Shown here: one piece after another, positions 7,722 through 16,576 of the stretch
Layout of the letters: every line of letters begins with the position of its first letter
Position numbering within the stretch: the first letter of the stretch is position 1
NCBI GenBank assembly: GCA_001465015.1
Contig: LNEO01000323.1
Coordinates: 1 to 39,807, forward strand
Length of the DNA stretch: 39,807 nt
From: Deltaproteobacteria bacterium Ga0077539
GTDB taxonomy: Bacteria; Myxococcota_A; Polyangia; Polyangiales; Ga0077539
Direction: 5' to 3'
The notes under the pieces: model-generated
What the model saw: only the letters and a program-made list of their open reading frames with translations
Told to the model about the DNA's origin: nothing
Database searches by the model: none
Translations under genes and position numbers: made by a program

Positions 7722-8714
7722 ATGACGACACTGCTCACCGGAGCGACTGGGCACGTCGGCGCCAACCTCTTGCGCGCGCTCGTCGCGCGCGGCGAGCGCG
7801 TGCGCGCGATGGTCTTGCCAGGGACCGACCTCGCCGCGATCGACGGCCTCGCGACAGAAGTGCACGAAGGCGACGTGCGTGATCGCGCGTCGGTCGAGCG
7901 CGCCATCGCGGGCTGCGACCGCGTGTATCACGTGGCCGCGCGCGTTCAGACCGTGCGAGGCCGAGAGCGAGAGCTCTACGACACCAACGTGCTCGGGACG
8001 CGCAACGTCCTTCACGCGTGCAGAAAACACGACGCGCGCGTGGTGGTCACCAGCTCGCTCGGCGCCGTCGGGCACAACGCGGATCGTCCCAGCACTGAAG
8101 ACGACGCGTTCAACCCCTTCGAGCATCACCTGCCCTACGAAGCGTCGAAGGCGTGGGTCGAGCACGAGTGCTTGAAGGCCGCCGTCGAGGGACTACCCGT
8201 CGTGATCGCGGTGTCCACGGCGGTGCTCGGACCCAACGACTACGGCCCGTCGCGCATGGGGCGAGTTATCCTGGATTACTCCAATCGAAAGTTGGGCGCG
8301 TACATTCCCGGAGGGTTCGAGTTCGTCTCCGCCGCGGACCTGGCGCAGGGGCACATCCTGGCGATGGACAAGGGGCGAGCAGGCCAGCGGTACATCTTCA
8401 GCACGAGCTTTCTCTCGGTCGACGACCTGATGAGCATGCTCGAGTCGATGACGCGTCAGCCGCGCCCCAGGCGCCTGTCGCCCACGGTGATGATGGGGCT
8501 CGCGCACGTCTCGACGTTCGTGCTCAACCGCGTCGCGCCCGAGCGGCCGCAGCGGTTCACCCCGGACGCCGTGCGGCTGCTGCAGATGCAGCGGCGGGCG
8601 GACTGCTCCAAGGCGCGCGACGAGCTCGGCTACGCGCCCACCACGCTCGAGTCCGCCGTCCGAGCGGCGTACGAGGACTTCGTGCGCCGGGGTCTCACGC
8701 GGGCATCTCCCTGA
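7722..8714 (+). CDS. NAD(P)-dependent epimerase/dehydrogenase, 3beta-HSD type (candidate SdmB)
   Basis: 330 residues, an atypical/extended short-chain dehydrogenase. It has the dinucleotide motif TGATGHVG (residues 6-13), Asp51 after strand beta3, VVVTSS with the catalytic Ser, and the YEASK pair Tyr139/Lys143. The C-terminal half has the hydrophobic character of 3beta-hydroxysteroid dehydrogenase and dihydroflavonol reductase relatives. A Rieske oxygenase follows 59 bases downstream on the same strand. In bacteria that make sterols, SdmA (Rieske oxygenase) and SdmB (NAD-dependent reductase of this type) together remove a C-4 methyl group. That pairing and the myxobacterial setting suggest the same role here. 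Family assignment is firm; the sterol role is inference because no oxidosqualene cyclase or squalene epoxidase lies in the window. Confidence 0.88.
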   Translation: MTTLLTGATGHVGANLLRALVARGERVRAMVLPGTDLAAIDGLATEVHEGDVRDRASVERAIAGCDRVYHVAARVQTVRGRERELYDTNVLGTRNVLHACRKHDARVVVTSSLGAVGHNADRPSTEDDAFNPFEHHLPYEASKAWVEHECLKAAVEGLPVVIAVSTAVLGPNDYGPSRMGRVILDYSNRKLGAYIPGGFEFVSAADLAQGHILAMDKGRAGQRYIFSTSFLSVDDLMSMLESMTRQPRPRRLSPTVMMGLAHVSTFVLNRVAPERPQRFTPDAVRLLQMQRRADCSKARDELGYAPTTLESAVRAAYEDFVRRGLTRASP

Positions 8715-8773
8715 CACACACAATCGAAGCGCTATAGATTTTTCAGCATGTACGCAGTCTCACAGGAGTCCGC

Positions 8774-9910
8774 ATGAAGCTCTATCAGCTGACCAAGAAG
8801 CCGATGCCCGACTACGCTTCGGCCAAGACCCGACGGCAGAAGCAACGCGCCGCGGGGCTGCACCCCGACTACTGGTACCCGGCGCTCTGGAGCCACGAGC
8901 TGGCCGCAGGTCAGGTGAAAGAGGTCACGTTCTGGAAGCAGTCGTTCGCGCTCTTTCGCGGCGCGGACGGCCGCGTGCGCGCCCTCGAGAACCGCTGCGC
9001 CCACCGCCAGCTCAAGCTCTCGCTCGGCGTCGTCGACGGCTGCGAGCTCACGTGCGGCTACCACGGCTGGACCTTCGGCGAAGACGGCAAGTGCTCGAAG
9101 ATTTCGCACTCGCTCTTCGGCCACAAGATGCCCAACGCGCAGGTGAAGCCCTTCGCGGTTCAAGAGAAGTACGGGGTGATCTTCTTCTGCCCCGGCGACG
9201 GGGAGAAAGCGAAGCTCCATCCGATCCCCGAGATCCCCGAGTGGGACGAGCGCTCGGGCTGGGGGAGGATCCCCGTGGACTTCACGTGGCCCGCGCACCA
9301 CTCGATCATCATCGACAACACGTGCGACTTCACCCACGCCTATCTGCACCGAAACAAGCGGCCGTTTACGTACGCCGAGCTCAAGCACATGAGCGCCGAA
9401 GGCGACTCGGTCACGCTCGAGTACGACACGCAGGTGGGCGACACGCCGCTGCAGCGGATGTTCATCACCAAGAAGACCAACACCAACGCGATGACGCTCG
9501 GATACCACTACCCGTACCAGTGGTCGTCGACGGACGCGAAGATCAAGCACTGGTGCTTCGTGCTGCCCATCGACGAGCGCACCACGAGGGCGTTCTTCTT
9601 GTTTTATTTCAGCCCCGAGATGCTGAAGGTGCCTGGGTTGCCGCTGGGCGTTCCCTCGAAGGCCGTCGGGCTCGTGATGGCGTTTGCCAAGAAGGTCTTC
9701 GTCGAGCCGCTGCTCGCGGAGGACGGAGTCGCGGTGAAGGCCGAGCAAGAGGGCTACGAGGATCACTGGGACAAGCCCGTGCCCGACCTCAACCCGGTGC
9801 TCTACGCCTTCATGAACCTCACCATCCGCAAGTGGGACGAGTACCTCGCGGACGACGTCGCTGCGGCCGAGAGCGCCTCGAGCAGCGACGTCGCGCCGGG
9901 CGGCGAGTGA
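8774..9910 (+). CDS. Rieske non-heme iron oxygenase (candidate SdmA)
   Basis: 378 residues. The N-terminal Rieske [2Fe-2S] domain has Cys75-Ala-His77 and Cys94-Gly-Tyr-His97 (CGYHGWTF). The catalytic domain has the mononuclear iron motif DNTCDFTHAYLH, with His188 and His192 as likely ligands; the third (acidic) ligand lies further on. Length and layout match single-component-type alpha subunits of the pheophorbide/steroid oxygenase branch rather than the two-subunit ring dioxygenases. Electrons would come from an unlinked ferredoxin/reductase. ATG 8774 is preceded by CACAGGAG at good spacing. With the dehydrogenase just upstream it forms a probable two-gene operon, possibly sterol C-4 demethylation. 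Its stop is three bases from the convergent pirin stop. Confidence 0.9.
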   Translation: MKLYQLTKKPMPDYASAKTRRQKQRAAGLHPDYWYPALWSHELAAGQVKEVTFWKQSFALFRGADGRVRALENRCAHRQLKLSLGVVDGCELTCGYHGWTFGEDGKCSKISHSLFGHKMPNAQVKPFAVQEKYGVIFFCPGDGEKAKLHPIPEIPEWDERSGWGRIPVDFTWPAHHSIIIDNTCDFTHAYLHRNKRPFTYAELKHMSAEGDSVTLEYDTQVGDTPLQRMFITKKTNTNAMTLGYHYPYQWSSTDAKIKHWCFVLPIDERTTRAFFLFYFSPEMLKVPGLPLGVPSKAVGLVMAFAKKVFVEPLLAEDGVAVKAEQEGYEDHWDKPVPDLNPVLYAFMNLTIRKWDEYLADDVAAAESASSSDVAPGGE

Positions 9911-9913
9911 TCG

Positions 9914-10621
9914 TCACCCGAGGTCGAACACCAGGACCTCGCCCTCGCCGACACCATCGATCCCTTCGATATGCACGGAGGCCTCTTCGCTGAGCGCGAG
10001 TCCGTCGCCCGCGGACAGCGCGCGGCCGTTGACGCGAGCGCCGCCCTTGGCCACGTGAACGTACGCGTGCCGCCCGCGATCCAGCGCGAGCTGCGCAGAC
10101 TCGCCTGCGGCGAAGAGCCCCGCGTACAAGCGCGCGTCTGCGTGAATCGAGATCGACTCGTCGCGGCCGTCGGGCGAGGCCAACAACCGCAGCCGTCCGC
10201 GCTTGTCCTCGCGAGTGAAGGTCTTCTGCGCGTAGCTCGGAGCGATGCCCCGCTGCGACGGCACGAGCCAGATCTGTAGAAAGTGCACGAGCTCGCTGCG
10301 CGACGCGTTGAACTCGCTGTGCGCCACGCCCGTTCCGGCGGACATGCGCTGCACGTCGCCAGGGCGAATGACAGAGCCCGTCCCCATCGAGTCGCGGTGC
10401 TCGAGCGCGCCCTCGAGGACGTACGAGATGATCTCCATGTCGCGATGCGGATGGCGACCGAACCCCTGCGCGGGGTCGACGCGGTCATCGTTGATGACCC
10501 GAAGCGCGCGAAAGCCCATGTGCTCGGGGTCGTAGTAGTCCGCAAACGAAAACGTGTGCCAGCTGTCGAGCCAGCCGTGCTGCGCGTGGCCGCGTTCGGC
10601 GGCGGGGCGAACCTTGATCAT
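9914..10621 (-). CDS. Pirin-family cupin protein
   Basis: 235 residues, standard pirin length. The N-terminus HGWLDSWHTFSFADYYDP and the metal ligands are complete: His57 and His59 (HPHRDMEI), His101 and Glu103 (GVAHSEFN). Pirins are double-stranded beta-helix (cupin) proteins that bind Fe(II); some have quercetinase activity, others act as redox-linked regulators. The second cupin domain (about 140-235) is degenerate, as usual. Start ATG 10621 is chosen; the frame continues 14 codons upstream without similarity. It converges on the Rieske gene with a three-base gap. The region 10622-10830, shared with the divergent gene, contains no further gene that I can support. Confidence 0.95.
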   Translation of the reverse strand: MIKVRPAAERGHAQHGWLDSWHTFSFADYYDPEHMGFRALRVINDDRVDPAQGFGRHPHRDMEIISYVLEGALEHRDSMGTGSVIRPGDVQRMSAGTGVAHSEFNASRSELVHFLQIWLVPSQRGIAPSYAQKTFTREDKRGRLRLLASPDGRDESISIHADARLYAGLFAAGESAQLALDRGRHAYVHVAKGGARVNGRALSAGDGLALSEEASVHIEGIDGVGEGEVLVFDLG

Positions 10622-10830
10622 GACCGTGACTCTCCTCGGACGCTCGTGGTCCGTCGTCTCCAACGTGGACCGCGACGGTCCTCAACAGAGGCGCGTCGCG
10701 ATGACCGCCATACGATGCGCCCGGCTCGCGGGCGGCGAAAGCGCGACGAGCGCCAACGACTCCATCGAAAAATTCGATGATCTCGAGGTCGCTGCTGTCG
10801 GGGCTGCGCGCCTGTGCGACGGTGGCACGC

Positions 10831-12582
10831 ATGTTTGCGGTCACTAACGACGGGGCGCACCTCGTGGTGCAGGACGGGTTCGGGCTCTCGAGGTTCACCT
10901 TTTCGAAGGGGTTGAAGACGGACCGAGCGCTCTCGGGCCACGATCTCACGGTCGCGGGAAACCGCCTCCTCGTGCAGTCAGCGCGCACCGGAAAGCGCGC
11001 GCTGCGCACCGTGGACGCGCTGCTCAACGAGAAGTTCGGCCCGAGCGACTACGGGCAGTACGCGCTGCATCCCGACGGCGTCCACGTGGTCGACTGGTCC
11101 TCGGACGTCGCGGTGTACGAGACCGAGGGAAAGCTCGTGCAGACGCACAGGTGGCCGGCAGAGCTGCGCTCGCTGGGCAAGCTCGAGCTCGGCGCCGAGC
11201 GACCTCCCAGCGCAGGCGCGCTGGGGATCGCCGTGATCGGACCGGACGCCACGCTCGCGGCGTATCGATCGCACACGCGCTCGCTCGCCGTCGCGAGGCT
11301 CGTGACCGCAAAGAAGTTCGAGCCCCTCTACCGCGTCGAGGTCGAGGCCCCCGTCGGACAGCTCGTGCTCTATCCCTTCGCCGAGCGAACGTACTTCGGC
11401 GCCCACGATCGACGAACGCGCCTCGCGACGCTCTATTCGCTGACCCCTGACGCCATCGAGCACTCGTGGAAGCTCGACGCGCTCTCGGCGCCCATGCTCG
11501 GCGGCGGCTACTGGTTCTGGCAGCGCGACGAAAAGACCGTGTGCCGCGCGGACTGGCGAGAGCTCGACAAGCCCGAGCGCTTCGAGATCCCGAAGGAGTT
11601 TCGCGGACGCGGGCAGGCCATCGGGCACGGAGACCGCGTGTTGTTTCTCCCGTTCGACGCCGAGCGGCTCGTCGACCTTCGCACACGAAAGACCCTCGAG
11701 CGAAAGCTCGGCGCCAAGGACGCCGCGGCGCGGACGCTCGCGACCGAGACGGCGCGGGTGTTCGACGCGTGGCTCGCGGAAGAGGGCGGCGCGCTCGGGT
11801 TCGGACACGTCGACCAACCGAAGTCTCTGGCAGCGCCGGTGTGGTCGCCGACGTTCGACCTGGGCGCCTCGACGCTCTCGGCCACGATGGCGTACGGCGA
11901 GCTGATCGCGCGCTGCTCCGCGCACGACAAGAGCAGCGAGCTCATGGTGATGAGCTACTCGCACCCGCAGGGCTTGGCGCGGGTGACGTTGGCCGACGTG
12001 CGCCGCGCGTTCGACGCGTGCGAACGAAACAAGGGGCTCTTGCTGCGCGCGCTGTGCGGGCTCGAGGAGACGCTCAAGAGCGCGTTCACGCCCGCGTATC
12101 GCGTCGAAGATCGCAGGCCGGCAGAGCGCCACGAGGTCTTCGACGAGGACGCTGCGACCGCGGTCCTGCGCGCCGTCGACGAGACCGTCCGCGCCCGAAG
12201 GGTCATCCCCCTCGCGGACAACGTCGAGGGCTGGGCCAGCAAGCGATGGACGCCCCAGAGCCTCGCCGAGCTCAGCTTTCCCGACGACGCGTGGAAGGGC
12301 CCGAAGGCGCTCATGGGCGCGTTTCACCTCCCGATGGTCGTCGGGTTTATCGCGCTCGATCTGTTCGGAAAAGACGCGCTGCCCGCCCTCTCGCGATGGT
12401 TCGTCGAGGCGCCCGCCCCGTTCGTCGCGGCCAATCCGCACATCGCCGCCGACGTCTGCGCGCGGCTCATTCAACGGCACCCCGAGACAGAACAGCCGTT
12501 CAGAGCGACCTGCGAAGCGAGCGGACCGCACGGACAGGAGATGCTCCGCAGCCTGGAGTTCAACCTCGCTCGCGGACGCTGA
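10831..12582 (+). CDS. Hypothetical protein with beta-propeller-like N-terminal half
   Basis: 583 residues, not recognised. Residues 1-290 are short strands with repeated aromatic/Gly turns (HPDGVHVVDWSSDVAVYE, GGYWFW) that resemble a WD/PQQ-like propeller without a clear repeat signature. Residues 380-583 are mostly helical. No export signal or membrane segment is seen. ATG 10831 starts the conserved-looking sequence; a GTG three codons upstream is possible. The next gene (12639, same strand) follows after 56 bases and is also uncharacterised, so the two may be co-transcribed. The spacer after the stop begins TGACACACATAA, like the TGACACACACAA after the dehydrogenase gene at 8712. Confidence 0.75.
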   Translation: MFAVTNDGAHLVVQDGFGLSRFTFSKGLKTDRALSGHDLTVAGNRLLVQSARTGKRALRTVDALLNEKFGPSDYGQYALHPDGVHVVDWSSDVAVYETEGKLVQTHRWPAELRSLGKLELGAERPPSAGALGIAVIGPDATLAAYRSHTRSLAVARLVTAKKFEPLYRVEVEAPVGQLVLYPFAERTYFGAHDRRTRLATLYSLTPDAIEHSWKLDALSAPMLGGGYWFWQRDEKTVCRADWRELDKPERFEIPKEFRGRGQAIGHGDRVLFLPFDAERLVDLRTRKTLERKLGAKDAAARTLATETARVFDAWLAEEGGALGFGHVDQPKSLAAPVWSPTFDLGASTLSATMAYGELIARCSAHDKSSELMVMSYSHPQGLARVTLADVRRAFDACERNKGLLLRALCGLEETLKSAFTPAYRVEDRRPAERHEVFDEDAATAVLRAVDETVRARRVIPLADNVEGWASKRWTPQSLAELSFPDDAWKGPKALMGAFHLPMVVGFIALDLFGKDALPALSRWFVEAPAPFVAANPHIAADVCARLIQRHPETEQPFRATCEASGPHGQEMLRSLEFNLARGR

Positions 12583-12638
12583 CACACATAATTGCCCCTG
12601 CGCTGAGGTAAGCTCGGCGCTCCGCAGAGAGAGGGTGC

Positions 12639-13700
12639 ATGGCAAACAAGTCCAAAGAGCAGCCGAAGTCCGTCGAACAACGGCTCGATCGGCTCGAACA
12701 AAAGTCCAAAGGCGTCACGCAGCGCGCGTATGCGAAGCGACTCCGCGCGCTCTACACGCAGCTGAAGACCTCGGCGAAAGAGCCCGCGCCCGCGCTCGCG
12801 CTGCACCGAAGCGGCGCCAGGACGCCGCTGTTTCAGCTCCAGTGCCTCGGTCGCTTGCACCGCGCGACGGTCGACGACGAGGAGTTTCTGCCGATTCACC
12901 AGGGCTTCAAGGCGCTCGAAGACCTGCTCGGCGCCGTGGACTTCAGCGACGCCATGGTCCGACGCCTCGGCGAGTCCAACGCTGACAGCGAGCTCACGGC
13001 GTACTTCGTGGGCCGCCGCGCGGAGGCGTGCTTTCAACTCGAGCGCCACCTCGAGATCGCCAAGTGGCGCGCCGAAGGCGACGAGGAGCCAGAGGCCTTC
13101 GACGAGGTGCTCGAGATCATCGAAGAGTGTGATTGGCCCGGCGCCAAGCGCGAGAAGAAGGCGGTGGCCGACTACTTCGCCGACTGCGCCACCAACATGC
13201 AAGAGAAGCTCGTCGGAGGTGAGTACAACTTCGCCGAGCTCGAGGCGGGCGTCCACGAGGTGCGTCGCAAGATCCGTTGGCTGAGCATCTTGCCCGCCTC
13301 GCTCGACGGGCTCTTCGTGCGCCCCGCGGACCAGCGCGTCGACGACGAGCTCGCGTCGTATTGCACCGACGCCATCGTGCGCTCGCCGTTCAATGACTTT
13401 CCGCGACGCGACGAGGTGCCGGACCCGATCGTCGTGGATTCTCCGGCTTTTCTGGCGATGAGCTGGCTCATCAACGAGCTCGGTTCGCTCAAGGATCGAG
13501 GCCAGACCAGCGACGCGCTCTCCAACGCCGCGCGCGACCTCGGCGACGGGCCCAAGGCGGCCGCGACGCGCGCTCGCAAAGTGATCGGAGACGCGCCCCT
13601 CTCGCACCAAGAGATCGCAGAGAAGGTCGAGTCGATGGTCGCTCGCTTCGTCGAGCTCGGCGTCCTCACGCGCCTCGCCAAGAGCGCGAAGAAGGTCTGA
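12639..13700 (+). CDS. Hypothetical cytoplasmic protein
   Basis: 353 residues, not recognised. The N-terminus is charged and probably coiled coil (KSVEQRLDRLEQKSKGV), followed by a long helical acidic protein with Cys pairs scattered through it (FADCATN, EECDW). The C-terminal 60 residues (HQEIAEKVESMVARFVELGV) are helical and could be a small winged-helix or helical bundle. The start ATG 12639 follows GAGAGAGGGTGC. It ends 14 bases before the GNAT gene on the same strand, so 10831-14542 may be one transcript. Confidence 0.75.
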   Translation: MANKSKEQPKSVEQRLDRLEQKSKGVTQRAYAKRLRALYTQLKTSAKEPAPALALHRSGARTPLFQLQCLGRLHRATVDDEEFLPIHQGFKALEDLLGAVDFSDAMVRRLGESNADSELTAYFVGRRAEACFQLERHLEIAKWRAEGDEEPEAFDEVLEIIEECDWPGAKREKKAVADYFADCATNMQEKLVGGEYNFAELEAGVHEVRRKIRWLSILPASLDGLFVRPADQRVDDELASYCTDAIVRSPFNDFPRRDEVPDPIVVDSPAFLAMSWLINELGSLKDRGQTSDALSNAARDLGDGPKAAATRARKVIGDAPLSHQEIAEKVESMVARFVELGVLTRLAKSAKKV

Positions 13701-13714
13701 CAGGCCGCTCGAGC

Positions 13715-14542
13715 GTGGACCCGCCCAACCGATTGCGCCCCGCAACCGCGGCGGACTACCCGCTGTTCGCGAGGTTTTTGCCAGAGCTTCGCACGGGCGA
13801 TCCGACCCCGGACGAGCCGACGTTCGTCGCGAACTACGTCGATCGAACGACCTTCTTCGGGCGTCCCGACGAAGAGCCGCTCGGGATGAGCATCGTCGAT
13901 GTGCTCCCGGCGGCGGCGTACGTGCGCGTCGTGGTGGTCGCGCCCGAATCGCGGGGACGCGGCGTGGGACGAGCGCTCATGAACGAGCTCGCGACAGCCC
14001 TTCGCGCGAAGGCCTGCCGCGCGTGGAGGCTCAACGTCAAGCGTGACAACAAGGCGGCCATCGCCCTCTACGAGCGCTGCGGAATGCGCGTCGCCTACGA
14101 GAGCACCGCGTTCGAGCTGTCGTGGGATCAGCTCGAGGCGCTGCCGAGCGCGACGCGACGCGAGCGAGCGGTCGTGCTCGGGCCAGACGACGACGAGCGC
14201 GTCGAGCGCGCGTGGGCGCTGCCGACGGGGCAGCTCGCGCAGTGGCGAGCGCGGCAGGTCGTGGCGCTGCTGCGAGTCGAGGTCGAAGACGAGCCCAGCG
14301 AGAGGGGCGCGGGGTTCGCGCGGTTCGAGCCGTCTTTTCCGGGCGTTTTTCCGCTGCGGACGAGGGAGCTGGGCTCAGCGAGGACGCTGCTCGAAGCGTG
14401 CAGAAGCCTCCGCGACCCATCGAAGCCTCGAGTCAACGTGGTCATCGAAGACGACGAGGCCCTGACGCGCGTGCTCACCGCGTCGGGCGCGCGCGTGAAG
14501 ATGCAGCTCTTTCACATGCTCGGCTCGCTCGATGAAGCGTGA
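13715..14542 (+). CDS. GNAT-family N-acetyltransferase with a second, degenerate half
   Basis: 275 residues starting at GTG 13715. The first domain (about 5-145) has the acetyl-CoA pyrophosphate motif RGRGVGRALM and the following helix, then DNKAAIALYERCGM, typical of GNAT enzymes of the RimI type. Residues 150-275 look like a second GNAT-like half without the RxxGxG/A loop. The substrate cannot be told from sequence. The last 31 bases overlap the end of the convergent cyclase-like gene, so both stops lie inside the neighbouring coding sequence. Confidence 0.88.
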   Translation: MDPPNRLRPATAADYPLFARFLPELRTGDPTPDEPTFVANYVDRTTFFGRPDEEPLGMSIVDVLPAAAYVRVVVVAPESRGRGVGRALMNELATALRAKACRAWRLNVKRDNKAAIALYERCGMRVAYESTAFELSWDQLEALPSATRRERAVVLGPDDDERVERAWALPTGQLAQWRARQVVALLRVEVEDEPSERGAGFARFEPSFPGVFPLRTRELGSARTLLEACRSLRDPSKPRVNVVIEDDEALTRVLTASGARVKMQLFHMLGSLDEA

Positions 14543-15774
14543 GCGCCGTCGAGCAGGCGACCTTCGACCACGATTCCGCTGAGCTCGACGGAGAAGGCTT
14601 CGCCGCGGTCGCAGCGAGGGTCCGACGCGAGCGACGCTTCGACGAGGACGCCGTCGTACCCAGCGTCTTCGGCGAGCTTCGCGCCGAGGTTCACGGGGTC
14701 TCCGGCGATCTCGCGGCCGCCCTGGGGGCCGAGGTCGAACACGAACACGTCCCCGGCGGTCACCGCGACGCTGGCGCGGACGCCCGTGGCACGCAGGACC
14801 TGCGCCGAAGCCGCGGCGAAATCGATCGCGTCCGACGCGCGAGAGAACAGCACGATCGCGAGGGACCCGTTGGACTTGATCGTGTCGCCGCCGCTGCTCG
14901 CGGCAGACGCCACCACGCGGTCGAGGGCCGCGAGCTGCGCGAAGCCATCGAGGAGTCGTTTGCGTGGCCCGGGCCTGGCGTGAAGAAACACCACGATGGC
15001 CTCGCGCCGCCAGCGATCGAGCCGCTCGTGCGCGAGCGCGTCGATCGAGCTCGCACGCAAGAGCGTCCGCACGTCCTCGCTGAATGGCGCAGGGTAGAGC
15101 ACGTCCTCGCCGGCGACGAAGCGCTCGGGAAGGACATCCACGAGGGACCACAACGGCTCGCGGAATCGATCGAGCTCGCACGGGCGAGCCTTCGAAGCGA
15201 GCGCGAGCGACAGCGCGTCTCTGGCGGCGCGCGTAAGGAGGATCTCTCCGCCGCGAGAGACGTCTTCGGCGAGGTGCTCGACGAGGTCTGCCTCGGGCCC
15301 GAAGAGCCCGCCGGCGACGCGAAAGCACCGCGCAGAGTGCACGGCGAGCCCCACCTGGACGGCGCACGAACGGATCTCTGCGAGCGCGGCGAGCATCTGC
15401 TGGACCACGACGTTCGCGGGGATTTCGCTGCGAAAGAAGAGCTGCGCGTTGTCGGCCGCCCACACGCCGATGGCCTCGCCGCCGACGGCTCTGGCGAGCG
15501 CGTACAGTCGCTCTTTGGGCTGAGAGACCAGGGCGAGGACCTGCGCCTGGGCGAACGTTCGAGTGAGCTTCGAGAGCCCTACGGAGTCCGACGAGACGAT
15601 GGTCCCCTGGACTTCGTACGGACGCATGATGATTTCGTGTGCACGATCGTCGCGCTCGCTCGCGAGCCACGCGTCGACGAGCTGCGACGGAACAGCACCA
15701 GCGATGTCTTGCCGGACATCAGCGATCGCGGCGGCGGGCCGGAGGCTCGTCCGAGGAGCGTCCTTGAGGGTCAC
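14512..15774 (-). CDS. Protein with two degenerate class III nucleotide-cyclase-like domains
   Basis: 420 residues from GTG 15774. Two copies of a cyclase-homology-like fold are visible. The first is at about 50-200: TIVSSDSVGLSKL resembles the metal-binding strand-loop FxDIxGFT, and the later GPEADLVEHLAED resembles GxxVNxAxRL. The second is at about 240-400: AIVVFLHARPG in the first position, then VRASVAVTAGDVFVFDLG and AGDPVNLGAKLAEDAGYDG, which is close to the cyclase GDxxG/VNxA region. Several catalytic residues (second Asp, substrate Lys/Asp, transition-state Asn/Arg) are not evident, so it may be a nucleotide sensor rather than an enzyme. It is the last gene of a leftward cluster, 43 bases after the AgmX-like gene. 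Confidence 0.65.
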   Translation of the reverse strand: MTLKDAPRTSLRPAAAIADVRQDIAGAVPSQLVDAWLASERDDRAHEIIMRPYEVQGTIVSSDSVGLSKLTRTFAQAQVLALVSQPKERLYALARAVGGEAIGVWAADNAQLFFRSEIPANVVVQQMLAALAEIRSCAVQVGLAVHSARCFRVAGGLFGPEADLVEHLAEDVSRGGEILLTRAARDALSLALASKARPCELDRFREPLWSLVDVLPERFVAGEDVLYPAPFSEDVRTLLRASSIDALAHERLDRWRREAIVVFLHARPGPRKRLLDGFAQLAALDRVVASAASSGGDTIKSNGSLAIVLFSRASDAIDFAAASAQVLRATGVRASVAVTAGDVFVFDLGPQGGREIAGDPVNLGAKLAEDAGYDGVLVEASLASDPRCDRGEAFSVELSGIVVEGRLLDGAHASSSEPSM

Positions 15775-15817
15775 GCGTCGAGTGTAGCCGGTGGCGGCGA
15801 CGGCGCAGCGGGCGACG

Positions 15818-16576
15818 CTACCTGGCCGCGTCGCGACCGGACTGCGGCTCGTCTGGGGCGAGGCCGATCGGGTACGAGACCGTGAGCGTTCCGCCGCGCG
15901 GCGGGGGCGCGAACGCGACGGTCATCATCGATTCGCGGACGCACGTCTCGAAGGCGTCGTCGCCGAACACCGAGCGAGACGCGTCCTGCGAGGGAGCGCT
16001 GGCGTCGCTCGCTCCTGCTTCGAGGCCTGCGTCGGCGTTGGCGCTGCGCGCAGGCGCAACGGAGACATCTTCGACGATCCCGCCGAGCTGTTCGTGGGCG
16101 GTGATGCGAAAGCGCAGGACCATTCGGCCGCCGAAGCCCGGTCGCCGCGAGAGCAAGAGGTCGTAGCACCGCGAGGCCATCGGGATGAAATCTCCGCGAA
16201 TTCGCTCGCGGATGTATCCCGGATCGAGGTTGCCCATCGCCGAGATGGGCGCCGCCCCCGCGCCCGACGCGGCGTCCCGAGAGGCCACGGGGGACTCGGT
16301 CGCGAACACCCTGGCGAGCGCGTCGCGGAGCTGGGCGCGCAAGCGCTCGTCGCGCACCGTCTCTCTCGGCGCGACGAACCCTGCGGAAACAAAGAGCCCC
16401 GCGTCGCGCTCGGGCTCGAGCAACGCTGACGTGCCCGAAGGATCCGCGGCGCCTCTCGATGGGTCTGCGGGGGTCGCAGCGCGCTCGCGACCGCGCGAAT
16501 ACCTGAAGATCGCGAGGATGACCATCGCGACGAGCGCGAGGAGGACCAACGCGACGAACGCCTGCCTTGGCTTCAC
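15818..16576 (-). CDS. Membrane-anchored protein with AgmX/PglI-type C-terminal domain
   Basis: 252 residues. The GTG start at 16576 overlaps the stop of the metallophosphoesterase gene as GTGA, indicating translational coupling. Residues 8-25 form one transmembrane helix, followed by a low-complexity periplasmic linker rich in Ala, Asp and Arg. The C-terminal domain (about 130-245) has the pattern of the AgmX/PglI family: ASRCYDLLLSRRPGFGGRM, a FRITAHEQLGGIVEDVSV strand pair, FETCVRESM, and a final GGTLTVSYPIGL strand. This TonB-C-like domain occurs widely in myxobacterial gliding and envelope proteins. Two Cys residues at equivalent places in the family are kept. Confidence 0.8.
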   Translation of the reverse strand: MKPRQAFVALVLLALVAMVILAIFRYSRGRERAATPADPSRGAADPSGTSALLEPERDAGLFVSAGFVAPRETVRDERLRAQLRDALARVFATESPVASRDAASGAGAAPISAMGNLDPGYIRERIRGDFIPMASRCYDLLLSRRPGFGGRMVLRFRITAHEQLGGIVEDVSVAPARSANADAGLEAGASDASAPSQDASRSVFGDDAFETCVRESMMTVAFAPPPRGGTLTVSYPIGLAPDEPQSGRDAAR

